Shown here piece after piece: positions 19,833 to 28,142 of a stretch of 64,000 bases of DNA. Positions within the stretch are counted from its first letter, which is position 1. Each line of letters opens with the position of its first letter. Under the pieces are notes generated by a model. That model made no database searches and had not been told where the DNA came from. It worked only from the letters and a program-made list of their open reading frames with translations. The position numbers and the translations under genes are program-made. Source of the stretch: JAJEFO01 sp022819605 (GTDB lineage Bacteria; Pseudomonadota; Alphaproteobacteria; Rhodobacterales; Rhodobacteraceae); the NCBI GenBank assembly GCA_965221545.1, contig OZ244901.1, positions 3,968,001 through 4,032,000 of the forward strand, in the 5' to 3' direction.

Positions 19833-21245
19833 ATGGGCACAATTCACAAGAGCGTTGGCGCGAGCCTCGCTTCGTTCCTGTTTGGAGCCCTGCTGGCCGT
19901 CTTGCTTGTTGTCCCGGCGGGATCGGCTCATGGGCAGGACGGCGCTCCGGCGACCCAGCCGGCTGCAGTTTCGGCGGATGCGCTGATCGGGACGGCGGCC
20001 ACACTGCTCGGCGAAGGTCAGTGGGAGGAGGCATTCGCCATCCTTCGTCCCCTGGCGGCTCGCGATGCGCGCGCAGGCAGTCTGCTGTTCGAGTCCGGCA
20101 TGGCAACATTGGGTGCCGCCCATCGCCCCGGGATCGGAGAGGCCGAGCGCGATGCGCTTCTGGACGTCTCCATCGCTGCGTTCCAGGCCATCCTCGCGGC
20201 CAATCCAGATCTTACCCGGGTCCGGCTGGAACTGGCCCGCGCTTTCTTCCTGAAGCGTCAGGACGGCCTTGCCCTGCGGCAGTTCGAACGGGTTCTGGCC
20301 GGAGATGTTCCGGCACCGGTCGTGGCGAACGTCAACCGCTTCCTGGCAGAGATCCGTGCTCGCCGCCGCTGGTCTGCTCATGGTGGAATCGGGCTTGCCC
20401 CGGACACCAACATCGGTGCCGCTCCAGCCCAGACGGCGCAATTGATCGACACTCCCTTCGGGAGGCTTCCCTTCACCCCCGACGAAAAGCCGACTTCCGG
20501 GGTGGGGGTGGCCCTCTGGGGCGGTTGGGAGTACCAGCAGCCTCTGGGCGAACGCACGCGGCTGCGCTTTGGCGGTGATGTTTCACGCCGCGACTATGAG
20601 GGCAGCCGGTTTGACAGGATGACACTGGGTGCCCATGTCGGCCCGCGTCGGCTGTTCGCTCCCGGCACGGAAGCGAGCCTGCTTGCGCAGGCAAGCCGTC
20701 ACTGGACCGGGTCGAGCCTGTCCCATGACGAACTGGGATTCCGTATCGAGGGACGACACAGCCTCGGGCGCAGGACCCTGCTAAGCTTCAACGGATCTTG
20801 GCGTGAGCGCAGCTGGCAAGGCCAGCCTGAGAGGGACGGCCCTGTCACCAGCCTCGGCTTCGGTGTTCGTCACCAAGTCACTCCGGTCACGGTCTTGAAC
20901 GCATCCGTGTTCGGGGAGCGTGACCGGCCGGAGCAGCCTACGCGCCGGAACAAGTCGTACGGGCTGAACTTGGGCATCAGCCGAGACCTGCCCCGGGGGT
21001 TCACGGTCGGTTTGGACGGCTCGGTGAGCTGGATCCGGTATGACGAGATCGGGTTTTCGACCACGGACGGGGGATTGCGCGAGGATCGGACGACGGGCCT
21101 GAGCGTAAACCTGACCAAACGCGACCTGACGATCGGCGGGTTCAGCCCGCGACTGACGCTCGGCCATACCGTGCGCGACTCGAACGCCGTTTTTCAGGAC
21201 TACGAGCGCACCTATGGCGAGATCAACTTCGTGAGGCAGTTCTGA
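19833..21245 (+). CDS. Surface lipoprotein assembly modifier (Slam, DUF560)
   Basis: A 470-residue predicted outer-membrane translocon component. The signal peptide MGTIHKSVGASLASFLFGAL...GSAHG is followed by a TPR-type periplasmic domain (about residues 45-170: LLGEGQWEEAFAILRPLAAR, AFQAILAANPDLTRVRLELA, ALRQFERVLAG) and a C-terminal DUF560 barrel (HGGIGLAPDTNIGAAP, later strand repeats, and the end YERTYGEINFVRQF). Length, order and the terminal Phe match the Slam family, which moves TbpB- and fHbp-type lipoproteins to the cell surface. The start at 19833 is chosen for its signal peptide and an AAAGG upstream. It directly precedes a lipoprotein with a Slam-client barrel and lies beside three such porin-linked genes. 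Confidence 0.88.
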   Translation: MGTIHKSVGASLASFLFGALLAVLLVVPAGSAHGQDGAPATQPAAVSADALIGTAATLLGEGQWEEAFAILRPLAARDARAGSLLFESGMATLGAAHRPGIGEAERDALLDVSIAAFQAILAANPDLTRVRLELARAFFLKRQDGLALRQFERVLAGDVPAPVVANVNRFLAEIRARRRWSAHGGIGLAPDTNIGAAPAQTAQLIDTPFGRLPFTPDEKPTSGVGVALWGGWEYQQPLGERTRLRFGGDVSRRDYEGSRFDRMTLGAHVGPRRLFAPGTEASLLAQASRHWTGSSLSHDELGFRIEGRHSLGRRTLLSFNGSWRERSWQGQPERDGPVTSLGFGVRHQVTPVTVLNASVFGERDRPEQPTRRNKSYGLNLGISRDLPRGFTVGLDGSVSWIRYDEIGFSTTDGGLREDRTTGLSVNLTKRDLTIGGFSPRLTLGHTVRDSNAVFQDYERTYGEINFVRQF

Positions 21246-21511
21246 ACAGGGATGGTCCCGTCGTGGTGGCCGAAAGCGCTTTAGACGAGCCGATGCCTGA
21301 ACGGTTGCCGCGCATGCAGCAAGGCCAGATCGGTCTCGAAACCCGCAAGCGCGGCTTGACGCAGGGGATCGGGGCTCGTGAGGATCGTCAGGCCTCCGGG
21401 TTCGCGAAGGATGGACTGCCCGGACGAACTGGACGGGCTGCGGCGAGTGCTTCCATGCTCTGGCGAAGACCGTTGGCGGGCTGCGACCAAAGGGAAGAGG
21501 TGCATGCGGCG

Positions 21512-23053
21512 ATGAAGTGTCGTCACGAAACGCGCCCGCGCGGCCTGGCGGCAACGCTCATTGCGGCCACCCTGATGCTGTCAGCCTGCGGCGGCGGGGG
21601 TGGACCGTCAGCGGTTGGCGGCGAAGGCGCCACGCCGCCGATTCCGGCGCCGGCGCCCGTGCCGCCTTCCCCGCCGCCTCATCCGCTTGCCAAGCCCCTG
21701 CCCGCCGAGATCCGCGTTCCTTACCGTTCCAGCGGCGGCCGTGTCGGGATCGGCCCGGCCTTTGCGAGCGAGAGACCCGCTCTCCATGACCTTGAAACCC
21801 GATCCCGTGGCGGGACGATCGAGGTCGGCTCCGGGCATTGGCGAGACCCGCTGGGTCGGGACGGTAGCGCCACCGCGGCGGAGGTGGTCCGTTTCCTCCG
21901 CTCCTTCCAGACACACCAGGAACGCGAAGGAGGGGGCGACCTGGTCTTCGTCGATTTCGGGGTGCAGAAGACCCTGCGGATCGACAGCACCGCGCTTGCC
22001 TCGGAGCGCAGGGCGGTCCTGGCGGCACTCCGCAACATAAACACCAGCCTTCCCTGGGGGCGCCGCATCTTGCTCGGCCCCGACATTGCCGAACGCCTCG
22101 CCACCGAAGACATTCCCGAAGACGAAATTCATGTCCATTTCACGGACGGCAAGGCGCTCTGGCCGACCGATGAAGAAGGCGACGCCTACGGTCCGAACGT
22201 TCTCGGGCTTGGCGGGTCGAATGTCTACCGGGACAGGTCTCGGATCCTGGGCGGGTACGCCTTATTCGACCGGGAAGCGATTGGGCGCGGCAACGCGCGG
22301 ATGGAATTCGTCGTCACCCACGAGATCCTGCACGCCTGGGGGATGGGCGCGCATGTCGATCCGCATGCGTATCCGAACGCCGTGCTCGTGCCCTTCGTGC
22401 CACGCAACCTGAACAAGGTGCCGCGTCTCTGGCTGACCGTGGAGGGAGAGGCGCAGCTGGCGGAGACCGTCCTCGTCCCCGGGACGCGGGTTTCCGACCT
22501 GACGGTCGCCGATCTCGGGCCATGGGAAGACGAGGGGTTTCACCTCGTTGGCCATGCCGATCTTGGCGAAACGGATGCCGAAGCCATGCAGTTCGGGGCC
22601 GGGTATCGCAACGGCGTCGGCAGGCCCTGGGCCTGGGGACCCGTGCCCGTGACACGGATACGACACAACCCGGAGATGTCAGGACGGCGCACGGCAACAT
22701 GGGCCGGTTCGCTCCTGGGGTTCACGGGCGCGGGCCACCCGGTGGCCGGAGACGCGGAGATCGGCATCGAAGTGGCGAGCCTGCAGGGCCGGGCCGATTT
22801 CACTGAGCTCGAATCCTGGGATCCCGAGACTCACCCCGGTGCGCCGGGCAGCGGCCGCCGCTGGGGGGATGGCGATCTCGGCTACACCATCGCGGTCAGA
22901 ACCGAGGCGGGAACCGAAGTGTTCGTTTCGACCTTCGCCGCCGGGGACGATCCCGGCGTGGTGACGGGCGCATTCGTCGGCGCGCGCCACGAGGGCGCGT
23001 CCGGGGTGCTGGAGCATCCAGATCTCTCTGCGGCTTTCGGAGCCACACGGTAG
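21512..23053 (+). CDS. Metzincin-like protease lipoprotein with Slam-client C-terminal barrel
   Basis: A 513-residue lipoprotein: signal peptide with lipobox LSAC (Cys26), Gly/Pro linker, a ~300-residue protease-like domain and a C-terminal barrel. Zinc motif HEILHAWGMGAH (His270, Glu271, His274, His281) fits the metzincin HExxHxxGxxxH pattern exactly. From about residue 390 (ATWAGSLLGFTGAG, RADFTELESW, WGDGDLGYTIAV) to VVTGAFVGARHEGASGVL and SAAFGATR, it matches the handle/barrel domain of TbpB-like lipoproteins. The ATG at 21512 has AGGGAAGAGG upstream. Lying 266 bases after Slam, it is probably the Slam client: a protease displayed or released at the surface. Substrate unknown. Truncated copies occur at 19539, 49531 and 55644. 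Confidence 0.8.
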   Translation: MKCRHETRPRGLAATLIAATLMLSACGGGGGPSAVGGEGATPPIPAPAPVPPSPPPHPLAKPLPAEIRVPYRSSGGRVGIGPAFASERPALHDLETRSRGGTIEVGSGHWRDPLGRDGSATAAEVVRFLRSFQTHQEREGGGDLVFVDFGVQKTLRIDSTALASERRAVLAALRNINTSLPWGRRILLGPDIAERLATEDIPEDEIHVHFTDGKALWPTDEEGDAYGPNVLGLGGSNVYRDRSRILGGYALFDREAIGRGNARMEFVVTHEILHAWGMGAHVDPHAYPNAVLVPFVPRNLNKVPRLWLTVEGEAQLAETVLVPGTRVSDLTVADLGPWEDEGFHLVGHADLGETDAEAMQFGAGYRNGVGRPWAWGPVPVTRIRHNPEMSGRRTATWAGSLLGFTGAGHPVAGDAEIGIEVASLQGRADFTELESWDPETHPGAPGSGRRWGDGDLGYTIAVRTEAGTEVFVSTFAAGDDPGVVTGAFVGARHEGASGVLEHPDLSAAFGATR

Positions 23054-23109
23054 CAGGTCCGCAGGCAATCAGCGAAGTTTCAACCTGTGCCATGCGCGCT
23101 GCCGGTGCC

Positions 23110-23252
23110 GAGGCAGGTCCGCGCTGGCTGATTGCGTCCGGCACAGAAGCAAGCCTGCTTGCCGTGGCAAGCCGTCGCTGGCAGGGGTCAAGCGTGTCTC
23201 ATGATGAACTGGGGCTTCGATTCGATAGGCGGCAGAGGCGCCGGCGCCAGAA
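23110..23252 (+). pseudogene. Fragment of a second Slam gene
   Basis: The peptide PRWLIASGTEASLLAVASRR and WQGSSVSHDELGLRFD matches PRRLFAPGTEASLLAQASRH and WTGSSLSHDELGFRIE in the middle of the Slam barrel at 19833. About 140 bases align; nothing of the flanking Slam sequence remains. It lies 57 bases after the protease lipoprotein. Confidence 0.75.
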
Positions 23253-23761
23253 TTGTGGGAAATTCATTTGCCAATGACAGAGGTTTGCACCTTTCCATGT
23301 TCCGCTTTCGCGGCACGACGTTGTGCATTGGCGAAGACGCTGAAAGCAGGGATTCCATGCCTTTGGCAACCGGCGTCGGGGACTGGCGCAGTTGGATGGC
23401 GAGAGGCGTTTGCATTGGCAACCTCGCTGACCCGTCAACATCGCGACGTTGTGCATTGGCATGGCGACGTTTGGGCGGTCGAAAGATCGAGCAGGGCGAA
23501 AGCAGATCTGCGTCCCGCGCGATGTTCCACACGAAAGTCCGATGTTCAGGGCATGTGCGCCCAACCCATGAAGTTTGGGCGCTTCCCGTGCGTAAACTTT
23601 TCTTTGTAAGCCCCTTCCTGATCACCTCCCGCATTGCGCTGCTGCGCGTCCATCATTGGCTGCGCCGGGCACGGCGATTGACCGCAGTGTCATCAATTGA
23701 CAGAGGCAAGACGCGAGGTCAGGCTGTCTGAGGTGACGTCCAGTTGCGATGGAGACGCACA
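23253..23761. other. Intergenic region, no supported gene
   Basis: About 500 bases with repeated TTGTGCATTGGC words (near 23322 and 23449) and an 8-bp hairpin GCGCCCAA/TTGGGCGC at 23557-23582. No frame is convincing. Confidence 0.4.
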
Positions 23762-24184
23762 ATGCATTCCCGCCTCCGTCCAGTTGTCGTGGCACTCGCC
23801 CTGTGCTGGGCTTGCATCGCGTCGGCCGCAGATGTGCAGGCAAGGGTGCCTGGAATTGAAGCAACCATTGATGCGCAGATCGACGCGTTTCTGAAAGACG
23901 ACTTTGCGCGCGCCTATTCCTTCGCGTCGCCGGGCATCCAGGGACTGTTCGGCAACCACCAGAAGTTTGGTCAAATGGTGCGGAACGGGTACCCGATGGT
24001 CTGGCGGCCGGCGGAGGTGCGCTATCTCAAGCTGCGCGAAGTGAAGGGTGCGCTGTGGCAAAGGGTGTTGATTCGCGACCGGGCGGGAGGCGTTCACCTG
24101 CTCGACTACCAGATGGTCAGGGTTGACGGGAACTGGCGGATCAATGGCGTACACATCCTGCGGGAGCCGGATGTAGGAACCTGA
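23762..24184 (+). CDS. DUF4864 domain-containing secreted protein
   Basis: A 140-residue protein with signal peptide MHSRLRPVVVALALCWACIASAA and a single DUF4864 domain (IDAQIDAFLKDDFARAYSFA, PGIQGLFGNHQKFGQMVRNG, VHLLDYQMVRVDGNWRINGV). The family is common in Alphaproteobacteria and has an NTF2-like look, but its role is unknown. ATG at 23762 is preferred because GGAGAC precedes it; a TTG 18 bases earlier is unlikely. It converges on uvrB, with 53 bases between the two ends. Confidence 0.85.
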   Translation: MHSRLRPVVVALALCWACIASAADVQARVPGIEATIDAQIDAFLKDDFARAYSFASPGIQGLFGNHQKFGQMVRNGYPMVWRPAEVRYLKLREVKGALWQRVLIRDRAGGVHLLDYQMVRVDGNWRINGVHILREPDVGT

Positions 24185-24237
24185 ATCCAGGCAGGATGCG
24201 GGCGCGCGAACGGAGTTCGGGACCTTGCCCCGACGGA

Positions 24238-26433
24238 CTACCTCGTCTTCCTCTTTCGTCTCCGCACGTTGCCTCCGCGCTGGCCGGCCTTTCCCGCCGA
24301 CGAACGGCCTTGAGCCGATTGCGACTCTTCCACGGCCAGTTCCACCTGCGATTGTCGAGCGAGCGGGTCGTCGGCAACCGCGAGTTCGACGGTCTCAAGC
24401 CGGTTGATCTCGTCCCTGAGCCGTGCCGCTTCCTCGAATTCAAGGTTTTCCGCAGCCTTGCGCATCTTGTCGCGCAACCCTTCGAGATGCGCTTGCAGGT
24501 TGGCACCCACCATCGGCTTGTCGACCTGCGCGGTTATGCGGGCCGTGTCGGTGTCGCCCTTGTAGAGTCCTTCCAGCACGTCCGCGACGTTTTTCCGGAT
24601 CGTTTCGGGCGTGATGCCGTGTTCCTCGTTGTAGGCGAGTTGCTTGGCGCGCCGCCGTTCCGTTTCCTTCAGGGCGCGCTCCATGGACCCCGTGACGTGG
24701 TCGGCATACATGATGACGCGCCCGTCGGCGTTGCGCGCGGCCCGGCCAATGGTCTGGATGAGCGAGGTCTCGCTTCGCAGGAAGCCTTCCTTGTCGGCGT
24801 CGAGGATAGCCACCAGGCCGCATTCAGGAATGTCCAGGCCCTCGCGCAACAGGTTGATGCCGACGAGCACGTCGAACGCGCCGAGCCGAAGGTCGCGCAG
24901 GATCTCGATCCGCTCGAGCGTGTCTATGTCCGAGTGCATGTAGCGCACCCGGATGCCCTGTTCGTGGAGGTACTCGGTGAGATCCTCTGCCATGCGCTTG
25001 GTGAGGGTCGTCACCAAGGTGCGATAGCCGTTGGCGGCCACTTTCCGCACCTCGTCCAGCAAGTCGTCGACCTGCATTTCGACCGGACGGATCTCCACTT
25101 CCGGGTCGAGCAGTCCGGTCGGGCGAATGACCTGCTCGACGAACACGCCGCCGGTCTGTTCGAGTTCCCAGGACTGGGGCGTTGCCGAAACGAAGACCGA
25201 TTGAGGGCGCATGACGTCCCATTCCTCGAACTTCAGCGGACGGTTGTCAGTGCAGGAGGGCAGGCGGAAACCATGTTCGGCGAGAGTGAACTTGCGCCGA
25301 TAGTCACCGCGATACATGCCGCCGATCTGCGGCACGCTGACATGGGACTCGTCGGCAAAGACGATGGCGTGGTCGGGAATGAACTCGAAGAGGGTGGGCG
25401 GCGGCTCCCCGGGCGCCCGCCCGGTCAGGTAGCGCGAGTAGTTCTCGATGCCGTTGCACGACCCCGTCGCCTCGATCATCTCGAGATCGAAGTTCGTGCG
25501 CTGCTCAAGCCGCTGCGCTTCAAGAAGCATGCCTTCGTCGACAAGCTGCGAGAGGCGAATCTTGAGCTCTTCCCGGATGCCCTTGACGGCCTGCTGGAGG
25601 GTCGGCCTCGGCGTCACGTAATGAGAGTTCGCGTAGACCCGGATTTGTTCGAACTTGTCGGTCCTTTCGCCGGTGAGCGGATCAAACTCGGTGATGTCCT
25701 CGAGCTCTTCGCCAAAGAAGGACAGCCGCCATGCCCGGTCCTCCAGATGCGCCGGCCAAAGCTCGATCACGTCGCCCCGGACGCGAAACGTGCCCCTGCG
25801 GAACGCTTGGTCGTTCCTGCGGTATTGCTGGGTGACGAGATCCGCGATGACCTTCCGCGGGTCGCACTCGCGGCCTGCATGCAGGTCCTGGGTCATCGCG
25901 CCATAGGTCTCGACGCTGCCGATACCGTAGATGCAGGACACCGACGCGACGATGATCACGTCGTCGCGCTCGAGCAGCGCACGCGTGGCGGAGTGGCGCA
26001 TCCGGTCAATCTGCTCGTTTATCTGGGCTTCCTTCTCGATGTAGGTATCGGAGCGAGGCACGTAGGCTTCGGGCTGGTAGTAGTCGTAGTAGCTCACGAA
26101 ATACTCGACCGCGTTCGAGGGGAAGAAGCCCTTGAACTCGCCATAGAGCTGCGCCGCGAGAGTCTTGTTCGGTGCAAGGACGATCGCAGGACGCTGAGTC
26201 GCCTCGATGACCTTGGCCATCGTGTAGGTCTTGCCGGTGCCCGTCGCACCCAGGAGAACCTGGTTCTGCTCGCCTGTCGCGACCGCTTCAACGAGTTCGG
26301 CAATGGCGGTCGGCTGATCGCCGGCGGGTTCGAATTCCGACTCCATGACGAGCGGATGGCCGCCTTCGAGCTTCACCCGGGTTCGGGGTTCGGACGCTGG
26401 CGGGCTGAGGGTCTGGATGTCGGCTGCGGACAT
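24238..26433 (-). CDS. uvrB: Excinuclease ABC subunit B
   Basis: Nearly full-length UvrB (~731 residues from the MSAADIQ start; ATG at 26463 is the alternative). It shows FEPAGDQPTAIAELV, Walker A GATGTGKTYTM, the beta-hairpin segment YYDYYQPEAYVPRSDTYIEK, the Walker B variant VFADESHVSV, motif V NLLREGLDIPE, motif VI QTIGRAARN, and a C-terminal UvrC-binding UVR motif (LEGLRDKMRKAAENLEFEEA) before a basic tail RRRKRKTR. UvrB is the damage-verification helicase of nucleotide excision repair with UvrA and UvrC. It is intact, unlike many neighbours. Confidence 0.97.
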   Translation of the reverse strand: MSAADIQTLSPPASEPRTRVKLEGGHPLVMESEFEPAGDQPTAIAELVEAVATGEQNQVLLGATGTGKTYTMAKVIEATQRPAIVLAPNKTLAAQLYGEFKGFFPSNAVEYFVSYYDYYQPEAYVPRSDTYIEKEAQINEQIDRMRHSATRALLERDDVIIVASVSCIYGIGSVETYGAMTQDLHAGRECDPRKVIADLVTQQYRRNDQAFRRGTFRVRGDVIELWPAHLEDRAWRLSFFGEELEDITEFDPLTGERTDKFEQIRVYANSHYVTPRPTLQQAVKGIREELKIRLSQLVDEGMLLEAQRLEQRTNFDLEMIEATGSCNGIENYSRYLTGRAPGEPPPTLFEFIPDHAIVFADESHVSVPQIGGMYRGDYRRKFTLAEHGFRLPSCTDNRPLKFEEWDVMRPQSVFVSATPQSWELEQTGGVFVEQVIRPTGLLDPEVEIRPVEMQVDDLLDEVRKVAANGYRTLVTTLTKRMAEDLTEYLHEQGIRVRYMHSDIDTLERIEILRDLRLGAFDVLVGINLLREGLDIPECGLVAILDADKEGFLRSETSLIQTIGRAARNADGRVIMYADHVTGSMERALKETERRRAKQLAYNEEHGITPETIRKNVADVLEGLYKGDTDTARITAQVDKPMVGANLQAHLEGLRDKMRKAAENLEFEEAARLRDEINRLETVELAVADDPLARQSQVELAVEESQSAQGRSSAGKAGQRGGNVRRRKRKTR

Positions 26434-26463
26434 GGAACTGGATTCTTCGGGACCGAGCCACAT

Positions 26464-26906
26464 TCGGCTTTCGGCGGCTCGGTTGCAAGCGTGGAGTCGA
26501 CACGACGCCGAGGATTTGCGTCAGGGCATGCCTGCCGGAATTGCATCGGAGCAACTTGGCCCGGTTGCGCTTCCGGAACGCTGCTTTCCTGGCAGAATGC
26601 GGCTCTCGCGATCCATGTCCGACCGCCGGTGCGGCGAGGGGGCTGCCGGCGGGCGCCGGCATGGCAGGTGGGGACGGTTGCAGATCACGGCAACCTTGGC
26701 GCAATGGCGTGCGGCGTCTGGGAGCAGCCCCATCGGATTTGCTTCTTCCTGGCGAAGTGGCAGCTGCCGCAATGAAACGACATTGGAAGTCGCAGGTTCC
26801 TTGCGAGATCCGGCGCGTCCGGCTCCTTGGCATGCACCACCTTGCCCCGCATTTCATTTTGCAAGGCACTTGATTCCGTGCCTGCGATTGTCAATAGAGT
26901 GTCACA
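26464..26906. other. Intergenic region upstream of uvrB and the complex I subunit
   Basis: This ~440-base divergent spacer should carry both promoters. I see no coding frame and no clear box on either strand. Confidence 0.4.
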
Positions 26907-27218
26907 ATGACTGCGCTTATCTACCGTCCCGCGAAGTCTGCCATGTCGTCCGGCACCGCAAGGTCCCGCGACTGGGTGCTCGAGTTCGTGAACGAGGCCG
27001 GTCGCGAGATCGACCCGCTGATGGGCTGGACATCTTCGGCTGACACGCGGGCGCAGGTCCAGATGCGGTTCCCGACACGGGAAGCGGCGCTGGAATATGC
27101 TAAGAGACACGGTATCGACGCGACAGTGCGCGAACCGAAGGCGAGAAAGCCGAATGTCCGCCGTCGCGGATATGGCGAGAACTTTGCGACCGACCGGCGC
27201 GGTGCCTGGACTCATTGA
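26907..27218 (+). CDS. NADH dehydrogenase accessory subunit, NDUFS4/ETC complex I type
   Basis: A 103-residue soluble protein. The core MTALIYRPAKSAMSSGTARS, then WVLEFVNEAGREIDPLMGWT, QVQMRFPTREAALEYAKRHG and the basic end GYGENFATDRRGAWTH are the ETC complex I subunit conserved region, equivalent to the mitochondrial 18-kDa subunit NDUFS4. It is found in alphaproteobacterial complex I near the NADH-binding arm and is good evidence for the class. tRNA-Arg lies ~210 bases downstream, a common neighbour for this gene. Confidence 0.92.
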   Translation: MTALIYRPAKSAMSSGTARSRDWVLEFVNEAGREIDPLMGWTSSADTRAQVQMRFPTREAALEYAKRHGIDATVREPKARKPNVRRRGYGENFATDRRGAWTH

Positions 27219-27429
27219 CGACTGAAGACAGGCCACCGGCTCGTTTGGCATTGTATTCAGGCAGCTGGCGAGCGGGTGTCTGCAAAATGTGCCGGAACCG
27301 GTTTCGTCCCGGAATGACGGGTGGAACGCACCGAGCCGGATTGAGGGCTGCACGGCGTGCGACTGGTTGCAGTTGGATTCCTTCAGCCCATGTTGTGATG
27401 GTGGCGGGTCGTGCTATGACGACGCATGC

Positions 27430-27506
27430 GGTCCGGTAGCTCAACTGGATAGAGCGGCTGACTTCTAATCAGCAGGTTGAGGGTTCGAGTCCTTCCCGGA
27501 TCGCCA
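27430..27506 (+). tRNA. tRNA-Arg (UCU)
   Basis: A 77-base tRNA with encoded CCA. The acceptor stem GGTCCGG pairs with CCGGATC (one G-T), the D arm is GCTC...AGAGC, the anticodon stem GCTGA/TCAGC encloses CTTCTAA (anticodon TCT, reads AGA/AGG), and the T arm GAGGG/CCTTC holds TTCGAGT. No integrase abuts it. Confidence 0.95.
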
Positions 27507-28142
27507 CAGAAAACAGTTTCAAGACAGTATATTGCGAATACCTGACTTCTCACGATGTGATGCCTCTTCGACTGCGTGGCAAATCTCTGGCGTACAATTC
27601 AGGTCAACCTGTCGTCGTCAGCTGGCGGCTTGAGACCTGACGTCGGCAACCATTTCGCGGTTTGTGTTGAGCCTTCGGTCGGGCCGTGGAAGCGCCTTGG
27701 TCGCAGCCTGTCTTCAAGCGGAGAATTGACGGATTCCAGGGCGATTCGGATATGGTCGACGTCCGCTTGTTCACGGCGGCACGGCTCGACCGTAGGCGCA
27801 CTGTTTAGTGGGATGAGGGTCTAGAAAGTGGAGCGGCGGGCGTCGCGGGGCCGCATCTCCGGATGCAGGAAGTGGCCTGCCTTGCGAACCTGACGGTTTG
27901 CGTCCTGGAGGATGCGTTTCGCCTTGCCGAGGCTTCAGGGATGATACCGCCCCGGCGGAACCCGTGCCAGTTGGTGCGACGCTACCACGAGGATCGGTGG
28001 CAGCGGTGCCTGTCGCCGGAGGAATGACGTCGCCGAGGGCGGATCCTGACCGTGCCGATGAGTCCACGCGCCGGAGTGGCCCAAGGCGAGAGTTTTGACG
28101 GAGCGGTGCAACGGCCCGCCCGACGCCATGACGGGACTTCGG
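27507..28142. other. Intergenic region after tRNA-Arg
   Basis: About 630 bases between the tRNA and the end of recQ. No protein family or stable hairpin with a T-run was recognised. Confidence 0.4.

Noticed and set aside
24196..26775. 859-codon open frame on the plus strand
   Set aside because: It is antisense to uvrB, whose protein is unmistakable; long antisense frames are expected in high-GC DNA with this codon use.
27430..27506. tRNA-Arg as the integration site of one of the integrases
   Set aside because: Neither integrase is adjacent and I found no duplicate of the tRNA 3' end in the window.
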